DNA of 44,985 nucleotides, taken from the NCBI RefSeq assembly GCF_000308715.1, contig NZ_BAGH01000601.1, positions 1 through 44,985 of the forward strand, written 5' to 3'. The notes beneath the pieces are model-generated. The model had not been told where the DNA came from and made no database searches. It was given only the letters and a program-made list of their open reading frames with translations. This DNA is from Nocardia tenerifensis NBRC 101015. GTDB taxonomy: Bacteria; Actinomycetota; Actinomycetes; Mycobacteriales; Mycobacteriaceae. Shown in pieces: positions 1-9,840 of the stretch (positions within the stretch are counted from its first letter, which is position 1; every line of letters begins with the position of its first letter). The position numbers were made by a program, and so were the translations under genes.

Positions 1-670
1 TGAGGACCGCGGAGCGTTCGGAGCCGCCGGTGGCGAACACGACCTGGCCGAAGGCGGTGCGGCGCAACACAATCGCCCCCACCGCGAACAGCAGCAGGGT
101 GAGGTAGACCGGGTAGCCGATGCCGAACAGCGTGCCGCGGCCGATCTCCAGGAACGCCTGTCCGCGTTCGATCTTGTACGTGGTCGCGCCCTCGTCGGTG
201 AGGGCGAGCAGCAGCCCGCGGGCGAAGAGCAGGGTCGCCAGGGTGACGATGAACGGCGCCATGCCGGTGCGCGCCACCAGCAGACCGTTGATCATGCCGA
301 TGAGACCGCAGACGGCGAGCGGCAGCAGCAGCGCCGCGAAGAATCCCCACTGCGATCCGTACGCGGCCAGCACCCCGCCGAGCGCGTACACCGAGCCCGC
401 CGACAGGTCGATGCCGCCGGAGATGATCACGAAGGTCATGCCGAGCGCGATGACGGCGAGGAACGAACTCTGCAACGCAAGATCGCGCATATTGGCGACG
501 CTGCCGAAATGCGGCAGCGTCACCCAGGCGACCGCGGCCACGGCCACGAAAACCACTGCGGCGGGCTGTTTTCGCAGGAGTTCGAGCAGCAGCCGCGCGC
601 CCTTGACGACGGCGGAGTCGTTCGCCGCGAAGCGATTCCGGCGGTCGGCGGGTCGAATCGTCGTGCTCAT
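1..670 (-). CDS. Sugar ABC transporter permease (RbsC/YjfF type), 3' end cut by window
   Basis: Inner-membrane permease of a carbohydrate ABC importer of the ribose/galactofuranose class. Translating the minus strand from an ATG at 670-668 gives a protein beginning MSTTIRPADRR, then hydrophobic segments and the family landmarks GMTFVIISGGIDLSAGS and NGLLVARTGMAPFIVTLAT, typical of the BPD_transp_2 fold. About 223 codons are visible; the stop lies beyond base 1. Its ATG overlaps the TGA of the preceding permease gene (ATGA, 667-670), so the two are probably translationally coupled. It is the second permease of the five-gene minus-strand unit that starts with the SARP regulator, and probably forms a heterodimer with the upstream permease, as YtfT/YjfF do. 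The family assignment is firm; the substrate is inferred. Confidence 0.9.
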   Translation of the reverse strand, partial: MSTTIRPADRRNRFAANDSAVVKGARLLLELLRKQPAAVVFVAVAAVAWVTLPHFGSVANMRDLALQSSFLAVIALGMTFVIISGGIDLSAGSVYALGGVLAAYGSQWGFFAALLLPLAVCGLIGMINGLLVARTGMAPFIVTLATLLFARGLLLALTDEGATTYKIERGQAFLEIGRGTLFGIGYPVYLTLLLFAVGAIVLRRTAFGQVVFATGGSERSAVL

Positions 671-1624
671 CGGCTGTTCCGCCCCCGCGCGACGTACACG
701 GCCGCGACGATGATGACCGCCTGCACCATCTGCGCGGTCGAGGACGGCAGATCGTGCTTGATGAGCGTGGCCAGCACGAGCTGCATGAGCAGCGCGCCTG
801 CGACCGTCCCGACCACCCTGACCTTGCCGCCGGTCAGCGGCGTGCCCCCGACGACCACCGCGGTGATCGCCGAAAGCTCCATGAGCACACCGACATCGGC
901 CGGATCGCTCGCCTGCAGCCGCGCGGTGGCGAGCACGCCAGCCAACGCGGCGAACACGCCGCAGATCGCGTAGACCGCGACGAGCACCCGCCGCACCGGC
1001 AGCCCCGCCAGTTCACTCGCGGACCGGTTGCCGCCGATCGCCACCAGCCGGCGACCGAAAGTGGTTCGGCGAATCAGCAATCCGGTCAGAACCGCCAGCA
1101 ACGCGGCGATCAGCACACTGATCGGAATGCCGAACACGTCGCCGGAGCCGAGGGTGAGAAAAGACGCGTTCTTGACGTCCACGAGCTGCCCGTGCGCGAT
1201 CACCAGCGCCAGCCCTCGCCCGCCCACCAGCAGCGCCAGGGTGGCGATGATGGGCTGAATCCCGATGCGCGCCACCAGAACTCCATTGAACACGCCCGCC
1301 GCCAGGCCGATCAGCAGCGCGACGAGCACCGCCGCCGCGGCCCCGTACCCGAGGTATTGCGGAATCATCGCGGCGGCCAGCGCCATCACCGCGCCGACGG
1401 ACAGGTCGATGCCCTCGGTCCCGATCACCAGCGCCATGCCCAGTGCCACGATGACCACCGGCGCGGCCTGCAGCAGCTGGGTGCGAAAGTTGTCGACAGT
1501 CAGGAAGTTCGACGTGGCCACCAGGTTGAACAAGATCAGCCCACCGAGCGCGGCGTAGACGCCGTACGCCTGTAGCCAAGCCGCGGTCCGACCCCGCCAC
1601 GCGGTCGGCCGGGCGGCAGCCTGT

Positions 1625-1632
<8 letters not shown>
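667..1632 (-). CDS. Sugar ABC transporter permease (RbsC/YtfT type)
   Basis: First permease of the importer, 321 aa from ATG 1632 (MIEQAAARPTAWRGR). A longer reading frame continues upstream, but this ATG fits the family length and overlaps the ATPase 3' end by only 8 bp. It carries 8-10 hydrophobic segments and the family signature GMALVIGTEGIDLSVGAVMALAA, plus NGVLVARIGIQPIIATLALLVG. These match the same landmarks in the next permease, so the pair arose by duplication. It sits in the membrane and forms the translocation channel with the second permease, driven by the ATPase encoded upstream. The stop overlaps the start of the second permease by 3 bp. Specificity cannot be read from the sequence; the galactofuranose-type operon architecture is the only clue. 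Confidence 0.9.
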
Positions 1633-3168
<1,536 letters not shown>

Positions 3169-3172
<4 letters not shown>

Positions 3173-4245
3173 TACGAATTGGCCGCCTTCGCTGCGGCAT
3201 TCGTTTCGTCGTACTCATCGTCGGAAATGATCACCGTCGCCGGAATGGCGGCGCCGTCCTGGAACTGCTGCAACGTCTGGAACGCCAGCGGCCCGAAGCG
3301 CGGATTCGACTCGATGACGGCGTTGTACGCGCCGTCGACGATGAGCTGGACCGCGTTGTGCGTGCCGTCCACCGAGACGATCTTGATGTCGGTGCCCGGC
3401 TTCTTACCCGCGCCTTTGACGGCGTTGACCGCCCCGATGCCCATCTCGTCGTTTTCGGCGTAGACGGCGGTGATGTCCGGATGGCTCTGCAGCAGCTGCT
3501 CCATCACGGATAGCCCCTTGGAGCGGTCGAAGTCGCCGGTCTGCTCGGCGACGATCGTGAGCCCCGGCGCGCCGGCCAGCCGGTCCTTGAAACCCTTTGT
3601 GCGGTCGGTGGTCACGTTGTTCCCCGACGAGCCGAGCAGGATCGCGACCTTGCCCTGCCCGCCGGTGACCCGGATCATCTGGTCGGCCGCCCGCTTCCCC
3701 TGCTCGACGAAGTCGGAGCCGATGAAAGTCAGGTAGTCCGTGCAGGGTTGGGAGGTGACCTTGCGGTCCACGGTGATGACCGGCACCTGCTTGGCCTTGG
3801 CCGCGTCCAGCGCCGGTTGCAGACCGTCGGAGTTCAGCGGGGCCACGATCAGCGCCTGCGCGCCCTGGTCGAGCAGCGACTTGATATCGCTGATCTGCTT
3901 GTTGAGATCGCTCTGCGCATTGGTGACCAGGAGATTGCCCGAGGGGATGCCCAACGCGGCGGCCTGGCTCTTGATCGACGCGGTCTCGGTGATCCGGAAG
4001 GGGTTGGCCTCCTTCTCCGATTGGGAGAAGCCGATTTTCGCCGTCTTCAGGTCGATCTTCGGGTAGCCCGTCTGGGCGAGCGTGCAGGTCGACTGACCGC
4101 TGGGCTGGACCGCCGCCGCGGACGCCGCGGGGCCGGCTCCGGTCGGTGCGCTCAAATCCGTCTCGGACTTCGCGCATCCCGACAGGGTCAGGCCGACCGC
4201 GGTGGTGGCCGCGACGAGAACCGCGTGGGTCTTGGTGACAGGCAT
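3169..4245 (-). CDS. Sugar-binding lipoprotein of ABC importer (YtfQ/RbsB type)
   Basis: Extracytoplasmic substrate-binding protein, 358 aa. The N-terminus MPVTKTHAVLVAATTAVGL followed by TLSGCAK is a lipoprotein signal peptide with lipobox LSGC, so the mature protein is lipid-anchored outside the membrane. The mature region has the periplasmic-binding-protein type 1 fold: IGFSQSEKEANPFRITET, then DIKSLLDQGAQALIVAPLNS, then a VITVDRKV motif and FIGSDFVEQGKRAA. The GFSQ start, the DRKV stretch and the downstream double ATPase plus two permeases resemble the E. coli galactofuranose-binding protein YtfQ more than ribose RbsB. A clear ribosome-binding site (GAAGGAG) precedes the ATG. The gene lies 123 bp downstream of the SARP regulator on the same strand. 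The ligand is inferred to be a furanose or other monosaccharide and needs testing. Confidence 0.92.
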
Positions 4246-4368
4246 GGGTTCACTCCTTCGAGGCGTCCCGATCGTGGGCGGAAGCGCGACCCGATCCCGC
4301 TGCCGTGCGAGGCGTCAGATGAGTTTTGCAACCTCGGCACCGCGGTGTGAGTAATTTGGCGAATCCGA

Positions 4369-7332
4369 TCACGCACCGCAGCCCGAGGCGATCGCGACCG
4401 GCGCCGCGCCGACCACCGCCCGCACCGACGACGGCAGCTCCGGCACGGCCAGCCCGATGCGCGCGCTCGCCTGCGCGACCTTGCGCAGAATCGGTTCGGC
4501 CTCGCCGTCGCGGCCCACGGCGCTCAGCGCGCAGCCGTACACCCACATCGCCCGCAGGCGTCGCACCGACGCGGAGACCTCGGTGAGCGCCCGCACGGCT
4601 TCCGCGGCGATCGGCACCGCGGTCGCGGCGTCGCCGCTGTAGAGGGTCACCTCGGCCAGCCGGGCCAGCGCCCACCCCTCCTGATGCCGGCGGCCGTCGC
4701 GGCGGGCCACGTCGAGCGCCTGCTCGCACAGCGCCCTGGCGCGCGCCGGGTCGGCCGGCCACGTCGCGAAACCCAACTCGTGCAACGCCATCGACTCCAG
4801 CCGGAGGCTGCCGACCAGGCGCGCGATGCGCAGTGCCCGTTCGGCGGCGTCGAGGGCCTCCGGCCAGCGGCCCGCGTTGCCGTAGGCGCGGGCGAGCGTC
4901 CCCCAGCCCATCCCCTCGACCCAGCGGTTGCCGTGCTGGCGCCCCAGCTCGATGGCGCGCCGGAAGTGCGCCACGGCCAGATCCACGTTCTCCTGGTAGG
5001 CCATGGCGGTGCCGAGCATCTGCTCGGCGAGGATGGCGCCGGGGCCGTCGCCCAGATCCTGGAGCAGCGCACCGGCGTTACGCAGGGTCCGCGCGGCGCT
5101 CAGGTCCGCCATGCCGACCAGCCTGGCGACGGCCGCGGCCAGCTGGGCCCTGGCCATGGTCCGGTGATCGCCGTCGTCCTCGGCCGCGCGGCTCAGCGCC
5201 TCGAGCACGTGCGCCACCTGGGGCAGGTGCTCGCCGGCGTCGCCGCCCACCGCCAGCGACAGCGCGAGATCGACGGCGAGCGTCCGGGTTCGGGCGTCGG
5301 CGAGCTCGGCCACCTGACGGTAGAGGGCGACCAGCCCGAACCGCTCCGACATCGCCCATGCGGCACACTGCTTTTCGTCGGCGAACCGCTGCCCGGCCAT
5401 TTCGGTGGCGGCGTAGTAGTCGGTGCCGACGCCCGGATCCCGTAGCTCCACAATATTTTTCGCGCTGGCGAGGTAGAAGTCGATCAGCCGGCGCATGGCC
5501 TGCGGCCACTCCAGGCGCTGCGCGCGATCGGCCACCCCGCGAGCGAACACCCGCAGCAGATCGTGATAGCGGTAGCGACCCCGCTCCGGTGTCTGGAGCA
5601 TGCTCAGGTCCACGAGAGTTTCGCAGATCCGTTCGGCGTCGGCTTGCTCCCGATCGATCAGCGCCGCGATGGCGGCGACCGACAGATCGGGTGCGTCGGA
5701 GAACGCGACGAGGACGAAGGCGCGCGCGAGTTCGGGGGCGAGCTGGCGATAACTGTCGCGGAAGACGGACTCCACGCTGGTGTTGCCGACGGCGAGTTCG
5801 GCGAGGCGGCCGCGCTCGTCGGCCAGCCGCTCGGCGATCGCCGCGAGACTCCAGGTCGGCCTGCTCGACAACCGCGCCCCGACGATGCGCAGCGAAACCG
5901 GCAGATGCCCACAGGCGCGCACGATCTCGTGGGCCGCGTCGGGCTCGGCCGAGAGCCGCCGCGCGGATACCGTGCGCTCCAACAGGGTCCACGCCTCGTC
6001 CTGGGTGAGGACGTCCAGCGGAACCAGCCGTGCGCCGAACAGTTCCGCCAGGCTGGAACGGCTGGTGACCAGCACCGCCGCGGTACCCGAGCCCGGCAGC
6101 AGCGGAGTGAGATGCGCCACGTCGCGCGCGTTGTCGAGCACCAGCAGCACGCGCTTGCCCGCCATGATGTTGCGCCACAGGTCTATTCGCTCCGTCAGGC
6201 CAGACGGCAGATCGCCGGGTTCGACGCCGAACGCGCGCAACGCGACCGCGAGCAGCATGTCGGCCGAGCGCGGATGTTCGTCCATGCCACCGAGATCCAG
6301 ATACAGCAGGCCATCCGGGTAGCGTTCACGCGTGCGATGCGCGAGATGCACGGCAAGCGTGGTCTTTCCGACGCCGCCCAGCCCGGTGATCGCGATCACG
6401 GGACGGCTGCCGGACTCCGCCGCCAACACCTCGGCAAGCTCATGGGTCAGCTCTTCGCGCCCGACGAAGTCGGTGATGTCGGGCGGCAGTTGCACCGGAA
6501 CCCGCGGCTCCTCCGGGGCACTGGGTGCGGGCGGCTCGGCCGACAGGATCTCCTGATGCAGTCGAACCAGCTGTGGACCGGGATCCAGCCCCAGTTCGTC
6601 GGCGAGCAACCGACGCGCCTTCCGGTACACCTCGAGCGCCTCACCCCGCCGCCCACTGCGATGCAGCGCGACCATCAGCAACTCGTGCCACCGCTCACTG
6701 TGCGGCTCGGCCGCGACGAGCGCCTCCAGCTCCGCGATCGCGGCCGAGTGCCGGCCGAGATCCAGCGCGAGGGTCATCGCGACCTCGTGCAGGGCGAAGC
6801 GCAGCCTGCTCAGGCGGGCCCGCTCCCGCTCCGCCCACGGCCCCGGCAGCCCGATCAGCGGATCGCCGCGCCACAGTTGCTGCGCGGCGGTCAGTTTGGC
6901 GTCCGCCTCCGTCATCGCCCCCGCGCGGCGATCGGCTTCGGCGGCCGCGATCAGCTCCTCGAACTCGACGACGTCGAACTCCACCGGCAGGCCGAGCCGA
7001 TACCCGCCGCGGGTCGACCCGAGCCACTCGTTGCCCGCGCCGGCATGACCGTAGGCCTCGAACTGCCTGCGCAGCTTGAGGACGTGGTTGCGCAGCACAC
7101 TGGGCGCCGACCTCGGCGGCGGGTCCGTCCACAGGCGGTCGGCCAGCTGCGTCGTCGACAGGGTGCGCCCCGGCTCCGCCGCCAGCATGGCCAATACGGC
7201 GAGCATCTGCGGCGCCGCGATATCCAGGCGCCGTCCCCCCAGCCACACCTCGACCGGGCCCAACATGCGTATACGTAGCAGGAGTCCGTCGGTCCTCACC
7301 CCGTCAGTGCCCGTGGGCTGCTGCGGTGCCAC
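4369..7332 (-). CDS. SARP-family regulator with NB-ARC ATPase and TPR domains (AfsR type)
   Basis: Large one-component regulator of 987 aa. The domains run in the AfsR order. A winged-helix DNA-binding domain covers about residues 18-110 (IRMLGPVEVWLGG, then LSTTQLADRLW and NHVLKLRRQ). The bacterial transcriptional activation domain covers about 115-262. An NB-ARC/STAND ATPase follows, with P-loop GLGGVGKTT near 317-325 and Walker B VLLVLDNARDV near 393. The C-terminal third is TPR-like helical repeats (AVAHFRRAIELGRQHG, ALDAAERALRIARLVG). The GTG start at 7332 has GAGGGAT upstream. SARPs activate transcription at direct-repeat sites, often in antibiotic clusters. Here the gene is the first on the minus strand before the sugar importer and is divergent from the WXG-type gene, so either neighbour, or the oxidative cluster beyond it, could be its target. 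That target assignment is inference. Confidence 0.93.
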   Translation of the reverse strand: MAPQQPTGTDGVRTDGLLLRIRMLGPVEVWLGGRRLDIAAPQMLAVLAMLAAEPGRTLSTTQLADRLWTDPPPRSAPSVLRNHVLKLRRQFEAYGHAGAGNEWLGSTRGGYRLGLPVEFDVVEFEELIAAAEADRRAGAMTEADAKLTAAQQLWRGDPLIGLPGPWAERERARLSRLRFALHEVAMTLALDLGRHSAAIAELEALVAAEPHSERWHELLMVALHRSGRRGEALEVYRKARRLLADELGLDPGPQLVRLHQEILSAEPPAPSAPEEPRVPVQLPPDITDFVGREELTHELAEVLAAESGSRPVIAITGLGGVGKTTLAVHLAHRTRERYPDGLLYLDLGGMDEHPRSADMLLAVALRAFGVEPGDLPSGLTERIDLWRNIMAGKRVLLVLDNARDVAHLTPLLPGSGTAAVLVTSRSSLAELFGARLVPLDVLTQDEAWTLLERTVSARRLSAEPDAAHEIVRACGHLPVSLRIVGARLSSRPTWSLAAIAERLADERGRLAELAVGNTSVESVFRDSYRQLAPELARAFVLVAFSDAPDLSVAAIAALIDREQADAERICETLVDLSMLQTPERGRYRYHDLLRVFARGVADRAQRLEWPQAMRRLIDFYLASAKNIVELRDPGVGTDYYAATEMAGQRFADEKQCAAWAMSERFGLVALYRQVAELADARTRTLAVDLALSLAVGGDAGEHLPQVAHVLEALSRAAEDDGDHRTMARAQLAAAVARLVGMADLSAARTLRNAGALLQDLGDGPGAILAEQMLGTAMAYQENVDLAVAHFRRAIELGRQHGNRWVEGMGWGTLARAYGNAGRWPEALDAAERALRIARLVGSLRLESMALHELGFATWPADPARARALCEQALDVARRDGRRHQEGWALARLAEVTLYSGDAATAVPIAAEAVRALTEVSASVRRLRAMWVYGCALSAVGRDGEAEPILRKVAQASARIGLAVPELPSSVRAVVGAAPVAIASGCGA

Positions 7333-7614
7333 ACGATCCCTCGCATTTCCTCTGAGTAACAGGGAGTTCGATTGTCACTCAGCAGAAACCATGCCCCTAC
7401 GGCACACTCAAGCCGGTGTGACATGGGTCATAACATCGAGGCACTTCTGTGGCACCATGTGACGCGCACTATCGCAGGTCCTTCGATTGAACCCGGCCGC
7501 AGGTCATTTGCGCGCAACCCGGAGCGTCAGTCGCGCGTAATCATCGGATAATCGCCGATTCTGCGACCCGGCGCGGCTTGCTACCGTGAGGACACCCACC
7601 AGCGGAGGATCACG

Positions 7615-8349
7615 ATGAGCAAACCCGTCAAGGTCGAACCGGAGGGATTGCGCCGCGCCGCAGCCGATTTCGACGACGTCGCCGACCGCACCAAGAGGTT
7701 GCTCGACACCTTGAAGGGTTCCTCGGACAGCAAGGGCGAAGCGTGGGGCGGCGACCACGCCGGTGACAAGTTCGCCAACGGGGAGAAGGGCTATAAGAAG
7801 AACCGCGACAACACCTTCACCGCCCTGACCAATCTCGTCTCCGTCTTCGAGGCGAACGCGAAGAACCTCAGGGACTCGGCGAAGGTCTTCGAGGAGAACG
7901 AGCAGAAGCTACAGGTCAACCGGGAACAGACGGTGCGCGCCAGGCGCCAGGCGGTCGACCGCCCCGGGGGACAGTACGACTATCCCCTGTACAACGCGCG
8001 CCAGGGCACACTGCGCAGGCTGTCGCGGACGACCAATGCGGTTGAGCAACCGGCGGACTCGTACGACTACCCGCTGCACAGTGCGCGCTCGGACGTACCG
8101 AGCGAGCAGTTGCGCCCGACCTATGCCGTGGAGCGGCCCGTCACGTCCGTCGGCTACACCCACGCGGCCATGGACCCGGTGCAACACAGCACCTTCTCCC
8201 GCGCCGCGGTGCCTCCCCAGAACGACATCGCCCCACTCGAACCGTTTCAGGCCGAGATGGGGACGCTGCCGGTCGAGCCGTACGACACCGGGTCGGCCAT
8301 CCTGGACAGCCGGCCCACGACGGAAGGCCGCGTCACCGAGCCCGAGTAG
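7615..8349 (+). CDS. WXG100-like putative type VII secretion substrate with repeated C-terminal tail
   Basis: Protein of 244 aa. The first ~105 residues are helical and charged (LRRAAADFDDVADRTKRLL, then a turn with W-G-G in EAWGGDHAGDKF, then a second helix FTALTNLVSVFEANAKNLRD). This is the helix-WxG-helix plan of ESX/WXG100 and EspC-like proteins exported by type VII secretion in mycolata. No classical signal peptide is seen. After residue ~115 the chain becomes disordered, Pro/Arg rich, and contains two related stretches of about 30 residues starting YDYPLYNAR and YDYPLHSAR, each ending in an A-V-E-(Q/R)-P motif. The RBS GGAGGATCACG precedes the ATG. No ESX machinery gene is in the window. 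A strict YxxxD/E export signal is not obvious (YKKNRD is close), so secretion is inferred. Confidence 0.75.
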   Translation: MSKPVKVEPEGLRRAAADFDDVADRTKRLLDTLKGSSDSKGEAWGGDHAGDKFANGEKGYKKNRDNTFTALTNLVSVFEANAKNLRDSAKVFEENEQKLQVNREQTVRARRQAVDRPGGQYDYPLYNARQGTLRRLSRTTNAVEQPADSYDYPLHSARSDVPSEQLRPTYAVERPVTSVGYTHAAMDPVQHSTFSRAAVPPQNDIAPLEPFQAEMGTLPVEPYDTGSAILDSRPTTEGRVTEPE

Positions 8350-8420
8350 GCCTTTGGCGGGGCGGCCAAACTTGTTGAATATCAAAGTATCTCGAGGCCG
8401 GCATCACTATCATCTGAACG

Positions 8421-9818
8421 GTGAGCTTTCCTGAGTCGATCGTGCAGGCGCTGGATTCCGCGCCGGATCAGGTGGCGGTCGAGCACGGCGCGCGCTCGGT
8501 CGCCCGGGGCCAACTGCTCACCATGGTGGGCACGATCGCCGGTGAGCTGCGCGAGTCCGGGCTCGGCGCGGGCCGCGGCGTGGCCTTGGCGGTGGACGTC
8601 ACCCCCGAGGCGCTGGCCGCGTGGCTCGCGGCGTACACCCTGGGCTGCCGCGTCATCGGCGTGCGGCCCGGACTGAGCGAGCGACAGCGGCGACACGTGC
8701 TGAGCAACGGCGTCGACGCGGTCCTGGACGACCGCGCGGTGGCGACCCTGCTCACCGGCCCGGCCCGGCCGCCGACCGTCGACGCGCGGCCGGCCGACAT
8801 CGCCCGGGTCGCCTACACCAGCGGCACCACCGGTCTGCCCAAGGGCTGCGCGCAGACCTACGCCGCGATGTCCGCACACTGGACCTGGGGCAAGCGGACC
8901 TGGAGCCCGGACACCGCGGAGCTGGCCGCCTGCACCGATCGCTACCTGCTGTTCGGCACCCTGGCCAGCGCGGTGGTCCAGGACTACCTCGCCCTGTGCC
9001 TGCTCGGCGGCGGCACCGCGGTGATCCCGGAAACCCTTGACGCACCGCTGTTTCCCGCCGTCATCGAGCGGCTGCGGATCACGGCCACGATCATGAACGT
9101 GCCCCGGCTCTACCAGATGCTGGACGCCATGCGCGCCACGCCGACCGACACGAGCACCCTGCGCGCCATGGTCGTCGCGGGCTCGCCGCTGACCGCGCAT
9201 CGCCTGAAGGAGGCGATCGACGTGCTCGGCCCGGTGGTGCATCAGGCGTACGGGCAGACCGAGACCGGCGGGCTGACCACGCTGACGCCGCGCGATATCG
9301 AGGCGGGCGTGCTCACCTCGGTCGGGCGCCCGCTGCCGGGGGTGCGCGTCGACGTCCGCGACGGCGAGATCTACGTGCGCAACGACTACATGATGACGGA
9401 GTATCTGGGCGATCCCGCCGAGACGGCCGAGGTGCTGGTCGACGGCTGGGTGCGCACCCGCGACCTCGGCTACCTCGAAGACGGGTATCTCTACCTGACC
9501 GGCCGGGCGCGCGACGTGATCATCGTCGACGCGCTGCCGGTGTACGCGGGCCCGATCGAGCGGCTGCTGGCCGCGCACCCCGACGTCGACCAGGCCTACG
9601 TCGTCGGCGCGCCGGACGACCGGCGAGGCGAGGCGATTCACGCGTTCCTGGTGCCCCGCGAGGACCTTCGGCCGGACCCGGCCGAGCTGTCCGCGCTGGT
9701 GCGCGCCGAACTCGGCGAATCGAGTGTGCCGCAGACCTACACGATGGTGCCGGACGCCCCGGTCGCGGCGAGCGGCAAGCCGGACAAGAAGGCCTTGCTG
9801 GAGCTGTATCGGCAGTAG
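8421..9818 (+). CDS. AMP-forming acyl/aryl-CoA ligase or stand-alone adenylation enzyme
   Basis: Adenylate-forming enzyme of 465 aa that should activate a carboxylic acid with ATP and pass it to CoA or a carrier protein. Visible motifs: the P-loop YTSGTTGLPKG (about 131-141), the A5 motif YGQTETGG, the A7/A8 region with TRDLGYLEDGYLYLTGRARDVI, and the C-terminal A10 lysine in ASGKPDKKAL (K453). It is shorter than typical fatty-acyl ligases (500-550 aa) because the N-terminal subdomain is compact. The start is a GTG at 8421 (MSFPESIVQ), 71 bp after the WXG-type gene. It is the first of four plus-strand genes that are nearly contiguous or overlapping, so its product may be the substrate of the oxidases that follow. 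The acid it uses cannot be deduced by eye. Confidence 0.9.
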   Translation: MSFPESIVQALDSAPDQVAVEHGARSVARGQLLTMVGTIAGELRESGLGAGRGVALAVDVTPEALAAWLAAYTLGCRVIGVRPGLSERQRRHVLSNGVDAVLDDRAVATLLTGPARPPTVDARPADIARVAYTSGTTGLPKGCAQTYAAMSAHWTWGKRTWSPDTAELAACTDRYLLFGTLASAVVQDYLALCLLGGGTAVIPETLDAPLFPAVIERLRITATIMNVPRLYQMLDAMRATPTDTSTLRAMVVAGSPLTAHRLKEAIDVLGPVVHQAYGQTETGGLTTLTPRDIEAGVLTSVGRPLPGVRVDVRDGEIYVRNDYMMTEYLGDPAETAEVLVDGWVRTRDLGYLEDGYLYLTGRARDVIIVDALPVYAGPIERLLAAHPDVDQAYVVGAPDDRRGEAIHAFLVPREDLRPDPAELSALVRAELGESSVPQTYTMVPDAPVAASGKPDKKALLELYRQ

Positions 9819-9840
9819 CGCAACACATTTGGAGGAGACC

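Noticed and set aside
9724..9840. Upstream ATG start of the FOXRED2-like gene
   Set aside because: It lies inside the ligase coding region in another frame. TTG 9841 has GGAGGAG and directly precedes the FAD motif.
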